Origin: CBDHFQ01 sp965262565
Lineage (GTDB): Bacteria > Bacteroidota > Bacteroidia > J057
Length of the DNA: 64,000 bases
Direction: 5' to 3'
Assembly (NCBI GenBank): GCA_965262565.1
Contig: CBDHFQ010000024.1
Span: forward strand, 115,720 to 179,719
The position numbers were made by a program, and so were the translations under genes. Within the stretch, counting starts at the first letter, position 1. Every line of letters starts with the position of its first letter. This document shows, one piece after another, positions 8,248-17,929 of the stretch. The notes below the pieces were generated by a model. It searched no databases and had not been told where the DNA came from. It worked only from the letters and a program-made list of their open reading frames with translations.

Positions 8248-9720
8248 CTAAAACTTACCATTATTATTTTTCCATTCAGATTTCGGTGGGATAGGTGAAA
8301 TAACATCCCAATGTTCTACAATTTGTCCATTTTCTAATCTAAATAAATCGTAGAATGCAGTGTGCTCACCTTTGCCAAATTTCCCTTCGCTCATGCTCAG
8401 CACAAAGTTTCCCTGTCCTAGTACTTTATGAAGTTTTGTATATTCCATTACCATTCCATTTTCTGCAAAATACTTCATTGCCGCTCCAAAACCGTCTAAT
8501 CCGTCTGCTACCGAAGGATTGTGCTGCATATATTTGGTAGGGTTAATGTAGGTAGCGACCTTGTCCATTTCATTATTAAGTAACACTTTCTCAATGAATT
8601 CTTTCACTGTATTTTTATTGGCTTCCGTCTTATCTATATCAGTTATTTCTGTATCGCCATCAAACTGAGTCCTTCCACTTGAATTTGGTGGTTGTATGTC
8701 GATGAGATTATCCCAATGCTCTACGATTTGTCCATCTTCAAATCGAAAAACATCAAAACCGGCTTTGGGCCCAAAAAAATCGTACTCAGTATGGGTAAAT
8801 ACGTAATTCCCATCTTCGAAAGCACGAATAACATTTGCTTTAAACCCCTGTGGAGGAGCATGTTGCATAGCTTCTCCAAAGCCTTCCAATCCATCTGCAA
8901 CAGATAGGTTGTGCTGTGTGTATTTATTCGGGTTGATGTAGGAAATAGGAGTTTGATCTCCTGTATTAAAACTGTTCAATAAAGCGATTACTTTGTCTTT
9001 GTTAGATAATTCCATTTTTTCGTCTTTTAATGAATTTAGCGTTTGATAACGTCCCATATCAATAGATGATGGTTCCATCATCCCTATAAACTCTTTAGAT
9101 ATTGTGTTTTCCATAAATGGCTGTAATGCCGCATCAGAATTGGATTTTTTGTCCCAATACACAGCTACAATCTGCTTTCCATCTTCATTAATTCCAGTAA
9201 TCCTTTGTAAAAAACCACCTTGTTTAGAGGTAAAGCCGGTTTCTACTTGTTTATTTATGGTATTAAAGGATTCAATATCAATGTCTGACTTAGTATCAAA
9301 TGACATAATCTCGATGAATTCAGCATTACTCGCTATAAAGTCATCATCAATCATATAACGGGACATCTCCATAGAAGCACCTTCAATCATAGAAGCATAA
9401 TCTGCAACAGATGTATCAGCCATAAATTTTTTCATGGAGGCCTCAGCATCAGCAATATTATCCCAATAAACCACTACGAGGTATTCTCCATCTTCATTCA
9501 TTCCGCTCTGACGTCTAATAAAGCCTGGTTGTTTACTTGTAAATTGATTTTCAACTTCTGCGTCTAATTTGTTGAAAGTAATATGGTTTGTCGTAGACTT
9601 TGGTTTAAAGCTCGTAACTTCTAATACCGATTTACTGCTATTGCAACTGGAAAAGGAAAGAAATGTGATAATGGCAATGGCTCTAAACTTGTTAAAGCTT
9701 AACCTGGAATACTTCATCAT
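8248..9720 (-). CDS. Lipoprotein with two ABM-like and two SnoaL-like domains
   Basis: 490 residues. The N-terminus is a lipoprotein signal with the lipobox around FLSFSSC (Cys26). Two repeated ferredoxin-like units follow: FNKLDAEVENQFTSKQPGFI with VVYWDN, and FNTINKQVETGFTSKQGGFL with AVYWDK. They resemble antibiotic-biosynthesis-monooxygenase (ABM) domains. Two SnoaL-like units then follow, each with the core INPxKYxQHNxSVADGLxGF and ending in RxExGQIVEHWD. The architecture A-A-B-B suggests each domain duplicated within one chain. Catalysis is not assured; SnoaL-like folds often bind small hydrophobic molecules. No operon partner is obvious. Confidence 0.82.
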   Translation of the reverse strand: MMKYSRLSFNKFRAIAIITFLSFSSCNSSKSVLEVTSFKPKSTTNHITFNKLDAEVENQFTSKQPGFIRRQSGMNEDGEYLVVVYWDNIADAEASMKKFMADTSVADYASMIEGASMEMSRYMIDDDFIASNAEFIEIMSFDTKSDIDIESFNTINKQVETGFTSKQGGFLQRITGINEDGKQIVAVYWDKKSNSDAALQPFMENTISKEFIGMMEPSSIDMGRYQTLNSLKDEKMELSNKDKVIALLNSFNTGDQTPISYINPNKYTQHNLSVADGLEGFGEAMQHAPPQGFKANVIRAFEDGNYVFTHTEYDFFGPKAGFDVFRFEDGQIVEHWDNLIDIQPPNSSGRTQFDGDTEITDIDKTEANKNTVKEFIEKVLLNNEMDKVATYINPTKYMQHNPSVADGLDGFGAAMKYFAENGMVMEYTKLHKVLGQGNFVLSMSEGKFGKGEHTAFYDLFRLENGQIVEHWDVISPIPPKSEWKNNNGKF

Positions 9721-9826
9721 TTTTACATTTAATATGTAATGCGTTTCTTGCCGCTAAATTATGCGGGTTCTATCGTTTAATCATTATCAAAATGATGATA
9801 AAAATAGTAAAAGTGTAACCGAGCGA

Positions 9827-10705
9827 TCAGGATTGCTCCCTAAATTTGAGTGGGGTGATACCAGTGTATTTTTTGAAAAATTTTATCATGTTGGCTGGTT
9901 CCTCAAATCCAGTCAAATAACTAATTTCTTTAACTGATAAAGGAGTAGCAATGAGGTAGCGTTTTATTTCCATTACGACAAAATCGTCAATAAACGTTTT
10001 GACTGTTCTCCCAGTCAATTTCTTTACGATATCATTTAGAAATTTGTAGGAAACAATCAACTTCAAAGCATAAGCTCTTGATTTTCTGGTATTTACATAC
10101 TCCTTCTCTAGCATATTTTTAAATTTGCTAAATATCTCTATCCAATGAGGTTTAGCTCCACTAATAGATTGGACTTCTTTTGCTCTTTCAGATTTGAGTA
10201 ATAAGACATGAAGTAGCGTACGTAACATCTCAGTTTTCGCAAAGTTATTTGGGAAAACATATTCACTATATAGTTTATTGGCTATACCAATAAAACTATC
10301 TTCCCCCATTTCCTTTTGGTGAATGACCGGAGATTCAATGTGGTAATTAAATAATCTGTTTAATTTAAAATTATCGGGGAGCAAATAATATTTCTCCATG
10401 AAAAGGCTACTAAAGATTATAGCTATCCCATTAGCATCTCGAATTCCTTCATTGAAGTAATGAACCTGATTTTTAGCAATAAAAAGGGCACTTCCTTTTG
10501 TCAATTGATAGGAGGTAAAGTCGACAAAATGTGAATATGTATGTTCAGTAACTATCAATATCAGGAAGAATTCAATCTTGTGAACGGAAAATGGATCATG
10601 ATCTTTTAACTCCTTCAGCTTCTCATAAAGCTGTACGAAACTTATCACTTCAATTCCGAGGTTTCTTCTTTTATGAAAATGTATTAGAGGTATCTTTTTT
10701 TCCAT
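9827..10705 (-). CDS. AraC-family transcriptional regulator
   Basis: 292 residues. The N-terminal region resembles a cupin-like sensing domain (DPFSVHKIEFFLILIVTEH, SALFIAKNQVHYF). The C-terminal 100 residues carry the double helix-turn-helix, ending with the signature VKEISYLTGFEEPANMIKFF followed by KKYTGITPLKFRE. Such proteins usually activate a nearby gene in response to a small ligand. Candidate targets are the flanking lipoprotein gene and the VOC gene at 10810. Confidence 0.9.
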   Translation of the reverse strand: MEKKIPLIHFHKRRNLGIEVISFVQLYEKLKELKDHDPFSVHKIEFFLILIVTEHTYSHFVDFTSYQLTKGSALFIAKNQVHYFNEGIRDANGIAIIFSSLFMEKYYLLPDNFKLNRLFNYHIESPVIHQKEMGEDSFIGIANKLYSEYVFPNNFAKTEMLRTLLHVLLLKSERAKEVQSISGAKPHWIEIFSKFKNMLEKEYVNTRKSRAYALKLIVSYKFLNDIVKKLTGRTVKTFIDDFVVMEIKRYLIATPLSVKEISYLTGFEEPANMIKFFKKYTGITPLKFREQS

Positions 10706-10809
10706 CTAACTACTAAGATACTGTATTAACCACAAAAACGGTTCGAGTTAATCCTCAAACCGCTATCGCTTTTATACCTCGCTATGTTATGCTTTCACTT
10801 TTTATGATA

Positions 10810-11307
10810 TCAATTTGGTGAGTGCAATCCCATTTTATTTCCTTCTGAATCGAGAAACATAGCGAAATACCCTTTGTTATCCGCATGAGGGGTTTTGGGA
10901 ACAATTATTTCTCCTCCATTTTTCTCAACTTTATCTAGAATTCCTTGAAGATTGTCACCACCATTAAGATATACTGTAACACCATCTGCTGAAGGTTGAA
11001 ATTCTTCCCCTTTTACGATAACGCCAGTAACCATTTGTCCCTCATAGGGAAGTATTCCCATTTCCATCCCTGGTATCTCAAATCTCTCGATATTACTCCC
11101 TAAAATTACTTCATAAAATTCAATGGCTCGTGAAATGTCAGTTGCTGGAATCTCGAAAATAGAAATATAACTTTTCATATCTTTTTTCTTTTGATTTAAG
11201 ATTGAATCAGTTTTTTGTTTCCCTAATTCAGAATTCTTAGGGGTATTAAAAGCAGTAACCCCTAAGACGAATATTACCGCAGAAAGAATGATTATGAGTC
11301 TCTTCAT
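10810..11307 (-). CDS. Exported VOC-superfamily protein
   Basis: 165 residues. A hydrophobic signal (MKRLIIILSAVIFVLGVTAF) precedes a VOC domain that begins near residue 44 at MKSYISIFEIPATDISRAIE. It runs through GGEIIVPKTPHADNKGYFAM to LDSEGNKMGLHS. VOC domains are normally cytosolic in related proteins, so the signal peptide is noteworthy. An alternative start at the internal Met would give a plain 122-residue VOC protein, but the longer frame has a convincing leader. It sits between two AraC genes, which suggests one regulates it. Confidence 0.82.
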   Translation of the reverse strand: MKRLIIILSAVIFVLGVTAFNTPKNSELGKQKTDSILNQKKKDMKSYISIFEIPATDISRAIEFYEVILGSNIERFEIPGMEMGILPYEGQMVTGVIVKGEEFQPSADGVTVYLNGGDNLQGILDKVEKNGGEIIVPKTPHADNKGYFAMFLDSEGNKMGLHSPN

Positions 11308-11383
11308 ATTTGTTAGTTTACCTATTGAGACAATATTAATATGCCTAACAGTAACGAAATTGTAAAAATGCGACAGGCCTAAT

Positions 11384-12196
11384 TTATTTGTAGAATATGG
11401 AGGAAAGAGTCATGTTTTCATTCTCTAAAAACTCTTTGGGACTAATCCCCGTAACATCTTTAAAATCTTTGATAAAATGAGCTTGATCAAAAAATTCATT
11501 TTCATATCCAACATCCGTTAAGGTCTTGTTACTATTCAGCATTGTTTTCAGAGTCTTTTGAAACCTGATAGCCCTGCATAACTGTTTAGGGCTAGTCCCA
11601 ACTCGTTTAACAAATTTCCTTTCCAGGTTTCTCCGCTGACTTAAATTGTCTTTCATCGCTTCTTTAATACTTACCGTCCCACTGGTTTGAAGTATTTGAT
11701 CAATGACAAATTTTACTAAGCCAGGAACATCAACGGCTTCTTTTAATAGGATCAATAAAAATTTTTCAATCAACAAAATTCGCTCATTAGTACTTTCTGC
11801 ATTTAAAATTGCTGATTCAATCTGTGCCACTTTCTTTCCATCAAATAGCGAATTCAATTCTGTATCCTTATCTGCTAATTCGGTCATCGGAACATGAGTA
11901 AAATATGAAAAGCTTCCTGGATAAAATCTAACAGCAAAAGTTTCCACCTTTCCCATAGGCTCAATCCACATTGGTTTAATTATTTGTCCTAGAATAAAAG
12001 AACGTGGTTGTATCATATAGGTATCGTCCGGTAATATTCTCTTTACATCATCTCCAAGGTTGAAAATCATATCCATACAACCATCGGGTAATACTTGCTG
12101 GCGACTTTTAGGTACTTCTTTAGGAATACTTAAGGTCCAATAACATTTCACTAATGTCCCTAAATCTGCATCCGGTTGGTATGTTTTATATTCCAT
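11384..12196 (-). CDS. AraC-family regulator with a DUF6597-like N-terminal domain
   Basis: 270 residues. The N-terminal half starts YQPDADLGTLVKCYWTLSIP and continues VLPDGCMDMIFNLGD, a pattern found in the sensing domain of many AraC proteins. The C-terminal HTH region contains LTDVGYENEFFDQAHFIKDF and VTGISPKEFL, a standard AraC second helix-turn-helix. It is transcribed toward the exported VOC gene with a gap of 76 bp, so cotranscription or local control is likely. Confidence 0.9.
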   Translation of the reverse strand: MEYKTYQPDADLGTLVKCYWTLSIPKEVPKSRQQVLPDGCMDMIFNLGDDVKRILPDDTYMIQPRSFILGQIIKPMWIEPMGKVETFAVRFYPGSFSYFTHVPMTELADKDTELNSLFDGKKVAQIESAILNAESTNERILLIEKFLLILLKEAVDVPGLVKFVIDQILQTSGTVSIKEAMKDNLSQRRNLERKFVKRVGTSPKQLCRAIRFQKTLKTMLNSNKTLTDVGYENEFFDQAHFIKDFKDVTGISPKEFLENENMTLSSIFYK

Positions 12197-12608
12197 TTAA
12201 TATCAATAATTTGAGAGTAAAGTTCCAGTAAAAACTTTGGCGATAGATCCAATTTCAAAAACACTTTTATGATTGTCAACCACAAGAAATGTATGATTGA
12301 AGAATAGATATAGAAGAAAGAATAACAATTTTTAAACAATATTTCCATCACTTTATTTTACTAATTATCTCAGGAAAATGGCTATTCTTATCAACAGACT
12401 TCGCCATATCGAGAATTAATTTCTCATTTCATTAGACCTGTTTATCTAAGGAAAGCTGGTAATAGAGTTTTCTTAGCACTTAATAATGAGAGGGTGGTAA
12501 ACACATATGTTACATAGAGATAGTTTAGAGAACGACTACACAAGGATGCTGCAATGGAGCAATGCATGGAACGTAAGCGATATAATGAATACCCTTCCTT
12601 ATCGAAAT
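12197..12608. other. Intergenic, no gene seen
   Basis: About 410 bp between two leftward genes. A short open frame at the AraC end is low in coding character and overlaps the regulator's start, so it was not called. No repeat or RNA was recognised. Confidence 0.5.
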
Positions 12609-13343
12609 CTACCTCTTTATAAATTTAACCCAATATTTTTCGTCCACCAATACGATATACATTCCTGAGGGAAAATCAGTTAAAGAAAGTCTATATAGAG
12701 TAGGTAAATTTAGAGACTCTTCTTTAAAAACTATTTCACCAACACTAGTCATCACTACAATTCTTTCGAATTTCTCATCGCTTCTCAATTCTATGTGATT
12801 ATGTAGTTGTACGATTCGCAATGTATTTTTTGCTATACCCATTTCATTACTAGTCGTTAATGGAGTTGACCTTTGATAGCTGAATCCACCCCCAAACCCA
12901 GTACCACTACCGCCTCCGCCAGAGGTCCAGGATAAAAACTTGATATCTATGTAAATATCTTCTGATATTATATGCAACACCTTATCTATTCCCACCTCAA
13001 AGGCAGAGGAATTCAGCTTAGTTTGATGCCAGGTTGTAAATCTAAGATTCTCAATTCCATCTTCAATTTTTCCATTAGCCCATTCCGTACCTAAAGGGCT
13101 AGTCCTGTTGTCCCGATCAAAAGAAGATTCCAGTTTAATATTAAAAATCCCTCGATTGTTTTGCCTGGTAATCCAAATTGAATCGGTTATCCGATCTTGA
13201 TTCTCTTCCAGTAACCAATCAGCAGAATCTGCCTTTTCGAAGACTATTTTGGGGCCATTCCAGATAGTTTGACCATATCCACTAGATAAAGAAACCGCGA
13301 TGATAAGAAAGCATGAACAAAATAACCCTCGTAACATACCCAT
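12609..13343 (-). CDS. Secreted protein with a T9SS-like C-terminal tail
   Basis: 244 residues. A signal peptide (LFCSCFLIIAVSLSSGYGQ) is followed by a beta-rich domain with a Gly-rich loop (SWTSGGGGSGTGFGGGF). The last about 75 residues (ERIVVMTSVGEIVFKEE, then DFPSGMYIVLVDEKYWVKFI) match the type A sorting domain that directs proteins through the type IX secretion system of Bacteroidota. The central domain was not recognised. It is therefore probably released or anchored on the cell surface. Confidence 0.78.
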   Translation of the reverse strand: MGMLRGLFCSCFLIIAVSLSSGYGQTIWNGPKIVFEKADSADWLLEENQDRITDSIWITRQNNRGIFNIKLESSFDRDNRTSPLGTEWANGKIEDGIENLRFTTWHQTKLNSSAFEVGIDKVLHIISEDIYIDIKFLSWTSGGGGSGTGFGGGFSYQRSTPLTTSNEMGIAKNTLRIVQLHNHIELRSDEKFERIVVMTSVGEIVFKEESLNLPTLYRLSLTDFPSGMYIVLVDEKYWVKFIKR

Positions 13344-13454
13344 TGAATTATCAGGAAAATAAAATAAATACCATATTCATAATATTACCAGTCTTTTAAC
13401 TTTAAGATTTAGCCCTCCTATAAAGATGAATCAATGTAAGCAGTTATTAATTTA

Positions 13455-14693
13455 TTATTGGATACTTCTTTTACGGCTATTTCCTAAGATGATCTTTTTC
13501 ATTGTTTCGATGATGTTATGACCAATTACTGAGTATGCACTTAAGTTTGGATTGGGTTCTTTACCTTTTCCAAGACGGTGTATCTGCATTTCATACCATT
13601 TGATCTCAATAAATCCGCTGGAATCTAACAGCTTTAATCCAGTTTTGGGATTGGGAAGATTCAGTCTCTCTATCTTCCCTTCAAAAATATTACGTGCTAA
13701 ATAGGGATATAATGAAAAAGGACGTGCAAGACCAACAATATCTATCTGACCATCTGTAATAGCTTTCTCCATGACCGCAACAGTTCTAAAACCTCCAGTC
13801 AACATTATGGGTGTATCTACCAATTGTTTCACTCGATCAACAAAGTCCATAAAATATGCCTCCCGTTCCAATGTGCTTTTTTTTATACTAATCCCTGTCA
13901 TTGCAGGTTGTTCGTAGGTACCACCACTTACTTCAATTAAATCAATTCCTTCGTAGCTTAATGTTTTCACAACTTCTTCTGACTCATTTTCGGTAAATCC
14001 CCCACGCTGAAAATCTGCTGAATTTATTTTTATTCCTATGGGGAATTCGGCCCCAACGTTCTTACGAATATCTCTATACATTTCTAATACAAATCTCATT
14101 CTATTCTCAAGATCCCCCCCCCATTTATCTTTTCGGTGGTTGGTAAGAGGGGATAAAAATTGACTGACAAGATATCCATGTGCTCCATGTATTTGAACTC
14201 CTGTGAACCCTGCCTCCTTTAAAATAGCAGCGGTAGTACCAAATCTATGGATAATTTCCTTGATTTCATCCTCTCCTAATGCTCGAGGGTTTTTAAACAT
14301 TCCCGACATTCCTGTTACACTTGTTTTGATCGCCGAAGGAGCCACCACCTCTTTGTTTAAAAATCCTATTGCTTGTCGACCTGGATGATTAATTTGTGGC
14401 CAAAGATGCAAGCAAGTGCCTTTAATAATTGCTGCCCATTCTTTAAGCAATTCAAAATCATTTTTATTTTCAACGAGAACATTCCCCGGTTCCGCAATAG
14501 CTCCTCCATCAACCATGATATTACCCGTAATTATAAGCCCCGTTCCTCCATGTACCCATTGTTTATAAGAATGTATCAGTTCCTTTGTGGGACCATGATG
14601 TTTTGGAGACATATTCTCACTCATGGCAGATTTTGCAATCCGATTATTCAGTGTACTCCCACATGGTAAAGTAATTTCTTGCTGAAGCCTCAT
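13455..14693 (-). CDS. NADH:flavin oxidoreductase / Old Yellow Enzyme family
   Basis: 412 residues with the complete FMN-binding TIM barrel. FMN-site motifs include NRIAKSAMSENMSPK, the substrate-side LWPQINHPGRQ, GVQIHGAHGYLVSQFLSPL (the active-site HGAH) and NHRKDKWGGDLENRMRF. Late in the barrel come MLTGGFRT and IVGLARPF. It lacks the iron-sulfur and second flavin domains of the longer 2,4-dienoyl-CoA reductase type. It should reduce alpha,beta-unsaturated carbonyls or related compounds with NAD(P)H. The C-terminal tail of about 60 residues is lineage-specific. Confidence 0.93.
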   Translation of the reverse strand: MRLQQEITLPCGSTLNNRIAKSAMSENMSPKHHGPTKELIHSYKQWVHGGTGLIITGNIMVDGGAIAEPGNVLVENKNDFELLKEWAAIIKGTCLHLWPQINHPGRQAIGFLNKEVVAPSAIKTSVTGMSGMFKNPRALGEDEIKEIIHRFGTTAAILKEAGFTGVQIHGAHGYLVSQFLSPLTNHRKDKWGGDLENRMRFVLEMYRDIRKNVGAEFPIGIKINSADFQRGGFTENESEEVVKTLSYEGIDLIEVSGGTYEQPAMTGISIKKSTLEREAYFMDFVDRVKQLVDTPIMLTGGFRTVAVMEKAITDGQIDIVGLARPFSLYPYLARNIFEGKIERLNLPNPKTGLKLLDSSGFIEIKWYEMQIHRLGKGKEPNPNLSAYSVIGHNIIETMKKIILGNSRKRSIQ

Positions 14694-14870
14694 TTTTTAT
14701 ATCATTTGATCACAATGATAGCGTAGCTATGTGCTTATATAAGATATTTATCGATAATATCATTACTTACCAAAATTGTAGGCCTTCTTTAGCGGATTTC
14801 ACTACTGATAGAAAGATCGACGCCTATTCACCTCACTTCATCATAAAGGGATGAAGTTTTTTATACTATT

Positions 14871-15395
14871 TTACCTGCGCAAAATGCTCAAATATGCTTT
14901 CCAAGGTCCCACTTCTGATTGATACTGTTTTGCCATAACCCTTGATATTTGCGCGATATGACCTAAATCATGAACAACCCAGGTGGATAATAGCTGTTGT
15001 AAGCTCGCTTCCCCTAATTCAGGATGGATGCCAGTCGCTGCCAGGTGAGATTCATCGATGGACAGGGTTCGCAATTGCTCCAGATTTCCCGCTCTCAATT
15101 GCTTAAACTCATCCAACAATTCCTCTATAGGTTTTTCCTGATTTTCGGTCAATTGAGCAAACCGGTCAAAGGGTTCGAAGGTCTTATCTTGCGAATCAGA
15201 TAATATAAGCTTTGCCCTTGGCATCCAGTCGGTTTTTTCTCCGTGAATGAGATGGCCCACGATGTCATAAGGACTCCATGTATCTTTCCCTTCATTATTT
15301 TGCAACCATTCTCTGGGTAAATCTCTCAATAAAGATTTTAATACAGAAGGTGTCCTGCTTAAGAGGTCGATGGATTGGTGGAGGTCGAATGTCAT
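14871..15395 (-). CDS. DinB-family putative metalloenzyme
   Basis: 174 residues forming the four-helix DinB fold: YDIVGHLIHGEKTDW (first His ligand on helix 2) and WVVHDLGHIAQISRVM with the paired His residues on helix 3. Ends SEVGPWKAYLSILRR. DinB-like proteins include thiol transferases that use bacillithiol or mycothiol; most are uncharacterised. It is preceded by a short gap and faces away from the next rightward gene. Confidence 0.88.
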   Translation of the reverse strand: MTFDLHQSIDLLSRTPSVLKSLLRDLPREWLQNNEGKDTWSPYDIVGHLIHGEKTDWMPRAKLILSDSQDKTFEPFDRFAQLTENQEKPIEELLDEFKQLRAGNLEQLRTLSIDESHLAATGIHPELGEASLQQLLSTWVVHDLGHIAQISRVMAKQYQSEVGPWKAYLSILRR

Positions 15396-15571
15396 TTATT
15401 CTTAAGGTATCGTTGGAATATCTAAAAAATTACTCCTTTATAACATGCCAGTGTTTACTCTTTTTACCTAAGAATTTCCTATTATCATTATCTCAATTAC
15501 GAGCTTCTGTATACTTAGGCTGACGCCATAATTTCGAATGTGAGTAGACACATCATTAATGTAAGCACCAA

Positions 15572-16336
15572 ATGAAATTATCGAGTATCATATTTATTGC
15601 CTTTCTGATTCATTGTTACTCTTGGGGCCAAGAGGTAGATCCAGACATTTCCTTCCATATTCCTAGCATTCAGCAGGAGGCAACTTCCATTTGGCGTACA
15701 ATTAATGATATCGATTTTTTTGAACAACAGGGATATTCCATACACCTTCCTCAGGATCCACTCATCGATGAATTAGTATTGAAATCAAAAAATAACTCTT
15801 TTGGTAATGAGGATTTTTCTGTGATTTACGAACTCCTTGAATCAAAAGTATTTGAGGAGAACAGTTATCGGCTTGCCCTGGATAAAGTTAATGAGCAGGA
15901 ATCGCTTATAAACAACATGATTCAACAATTAGTGTCTTCAAAGGAAGCCTGGAACTGGCCATTTAACATCTTTGAACACTACAAAGTGGTGTTTACTCTT
16001 TACGGTAGTGGTGGAAGTTATGATCCTGAAAGTGGAATTATCACCCTATTTACAACGAAAGAAGGAAATTTCAAAAACTACAAAAATCCAGCAAATACGA
16101 TCATTCATGAAATTGTTCATTTAGGCATAGAGCATTCAATAGTGATGAAGCATAACTTGTCGCATCCCTATAAAGAGAGGGTAGTCGATAAGATTGTTTA
16201 CTTGATGTTCAGTGATGTACTACCTAATTATAAGATTCAAGAGTTTGGAGAGTTATCGATCGATGACTATTTAATTGAAAAGGAAGATTTAGTAAATCTA
16301 AGTTCTTTGATCGGTGAGCATATTCCGCAGGATTAG
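15572..16336 (+). CDS. Secreted protein with a HEIVH zinc-protease-like motif
   Basis: 254 residues with a signal peptide (MKLSSIIFIAFLIHCYSWGQ). The central region contains PANTIIHEIVHLGIEHSIV, a HExxH motif with a further His, typical of zinc metallopeptidases. The surrounding sequence (YKVVFTLYGSGGSYDPESG, ERVVDKIVYLMFSDVLPNY) was not assigned to a family. A third metal ligand cannot be fixed by eye. Likely an exported enzyme; peptidase activity is inference from one motif. Confidence 0.7.
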   Translation: MKLSSIIFIAFLIHCYSWGQEVDPDISFHIPSIQQEATSIWRTINDIDFFEQQGYSIHLPQDPLIDELVLKSKNNSFGNEDFSVIYELLESKVFEENSYRLALDKVNEQESLINNMIQQLVSSKEAWNWPFNIFEHYKVVFTLYGSGGSYDPESGIITLFTTKEGNFKNYKNPANTIIHEIVHLGIEHSIVMKHNLSHPYKERVVDKIVYLMFSDVLPNYKIQEFGELSIDDYLIEKEDLVNLSSLIGEHIPQD

Positions 16337-16464
16337 TCTTCTAGTTTGATTCCCTTGTACGGTAAAAGATATTGATCCATCGATGAATTATTTTCCTTTA
16401 TGTGATGATCTCTAATGAGCAGTTAAAAACCACAAAGAGTTAGTATAAACACGTAAAAACTAAC

Positions 16465-16605
16465 ATGAAAAAAGTAATCATCTTAATATCGTCATTTTAC
16501 ATAATACCCTTAATTACAAGTTCTGGAATTAGATTATCGGGCATCCCGCAAAAGACTTGGATTAGTGAGCGGATATTAATTATGATCTCATCGTTGAAAG
16601 TTTAA
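16465..16605 (+). CDS. Possible small membrane/secreted peptide
   Basis: An ATG-initiated 46-codon frame starting MKKVIILISSFYIIPLITSS, so it opens like a signal peptide or a single membrane helix. It lies 128 bp downstream of the HEIVH protein gene and overlaps the end of the convergent DUF1826 gene by 18 bp. No family was recognised. It may also be the start of a decayed secreted protein gene. Confidence 0.3.
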   Translation: MKKVIILISSFYIIPLITSSGIRLSGIPQKTWISERILIMISSLKV

Positions 16606-17229
16606 AAATTGATGTGTATCGATCCGTAGAAGCAATCTTTTTTCCCCGCTTTCCTCAATGGTTGGACTGCGATGTACGACTGCCTTTGTCCCTTCTTTTG
16701 GATAAATAGCGCCTTTCAAGATAAGTACGGAACCTGTCTCAGCCTGCTGAATGTTGCTTTCATCCAACACCACGCAATCGTTGCCTTCACAAGAATCTAA
16801 TGCATTCCGATCGACATTTTCTTCGGTAAGCCATAAAGTCCCCTGCCCACTATAAGTACAAAGCATCCTCAAATCGTTGATGTCTGTATGAAATCGTTTA
16901 CACATATTTGTGTTGATTGTTGCTAGTAACAGTCGGAAGCTTTCGGCACCTACAACATCTTTGAAAAGAGATAGAAGGTATGTTACATCTTGTGTGATTA
17001 AAGGGAATGTATTTGGGTCGATTACTTCCGTGAAGGAATGACGTATAGTTTCAATATCTCCACTTGATTTGACCTGAACATCCAGTGTCAACAGACTATT
17101 AATTTCTCTTGACAGGGCAGATGTATCCCTATTGTAGATAGCTATATTCACATCCCTTTGATGAATGTTATTCAATATTTCAGGAGTTGTATCTAATACC
17201 CAGTTGCCAACTGTTGTTTTCGTTTTCAT
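16588..17229 (-). CDS. DUF1826 family protein
   Basis: 213 residues matching the DUF1826 family: CKRFHTDINDLRMLCTYSGQ in the centre, GTLWLTEENV, GSVLILKGAIYP and the C-terminal VVHRSP. The conserved Cys/His positions suggest metal binding. In other bacteria this family sits with zinc-homeostasis genes such as COG0523 GTPases, but none of these is visible here. The neighbouring DsrE-like gene is 65 bp upstream on the same strand, so the two may be cotranscribed. Confidence 0.85.
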   Translation of the reverse strand: MKTKTTVGNWVLDTTPEILNNIHQRDVNIAIYNRDTSALSREINSLLTLDVQVKSSGDIETIRHSFTEVIDPNTFPLITQDVTYLLSLFKDVVGAESFRLLLATINTNMCKRFHTDINDLRMLCTYSGQGTLWLTEENVDRNALDSCEGNDCVVLDESNIQQAETGSVLILKGAIYPKEGTKAVVHRSPTIEESGEKRLLLRIDTHQFLNFQR

Positions 17230-17294
17230 GCAGAATGTCTTAGTAAGTGATGTATTTTACTTTATCAGTGTGGGTGTATTCTCAGCTTTCTTTC

Positions 17295-17672
17295 TTAAAG
17301 TGTAATGACCAGGTTTGGAACATTGCCACTTAGTGCAGTATATAACTGAGGAAAACAACCTACTTGTCCCACTTCAATCATATTTTTGGGTTGTACACTT
17401 CCAGTACCACATTGATCAAATGACCCTTCAGCCAAATCGCGCCTGAGCGCACATTGATCACAGGCCATCACTAGCATACTACTTTCTTTGGCTATTTTGT
17501 TCAGTCGCTCTCCTATTTCGTTTCCACTTCTCAGCACATGAGCGTTATCATCAAAAAAGAACATCCCCACTACCTCTACTCCATGGGTTTTTTGCTCTAA
17601 TTGTGGTAAAATCATAGTGGCCAACTGAAAAGTAGAAGCCATATTGGTCTTAAAAATATAAGCTACCTTCAT
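17295..17672 (-). CDS. DsrE-related (SaoD/DsrE-like) protein
   Basis: 125 residues: MKVAYIFKTNMASTFQLATM starts a flavodoxin-like DsrE fold. A Cys pair lies in MLVMACDQCALRRD and another Cys in SFDQCGTGS and VGCFPQLY. DsrE proteins relay sulfur or act in thiol chemistry. It precedes the DUF1826 gene in the same orientation, consistent with a small metal or thiol related unit. Confidence 0.8.
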   Translation of the reverse strand: MKVAYIFKTNMASTFQLATMILPQLEQKTHGVEVVGMFFFDDNAHVLRSGNEIGERLNKIAKESSMLVMACDQCALRRDLAEGSFDQCGTGSVQPKNMIEVGQVGCFPQLYTALSGNVPNLVITL

Positions 17673-17929
17673 TATAATATCTATTTACATTTATGGTAAT
17701 AATAACTGATGCACACTTAAATGCAACATTGTTGCAAACATAAGCAATTAACTTTTAAATGCACTTAGTAGTCGCCATAAATTTATAGGATGACAGTAAA
17801 TAGTAGGATTAACACGATACATACATGCCTCAATGTATATGTGCAAACAAAAAACATCTGTTATCTCTTAGGTTGATGTCCTTCATTTGCGGACCACTGA
17901 TAAATTAGCTGTGATTCATTAAGCTGAAG

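Noticed and set aside
12160..12351. 63-codon frame overlapping the AraC regulator start
   Set aside because: Hydrophobic translation of A+T-rich noncoding DNA on the same strand, overlapping a well supported regulator start.
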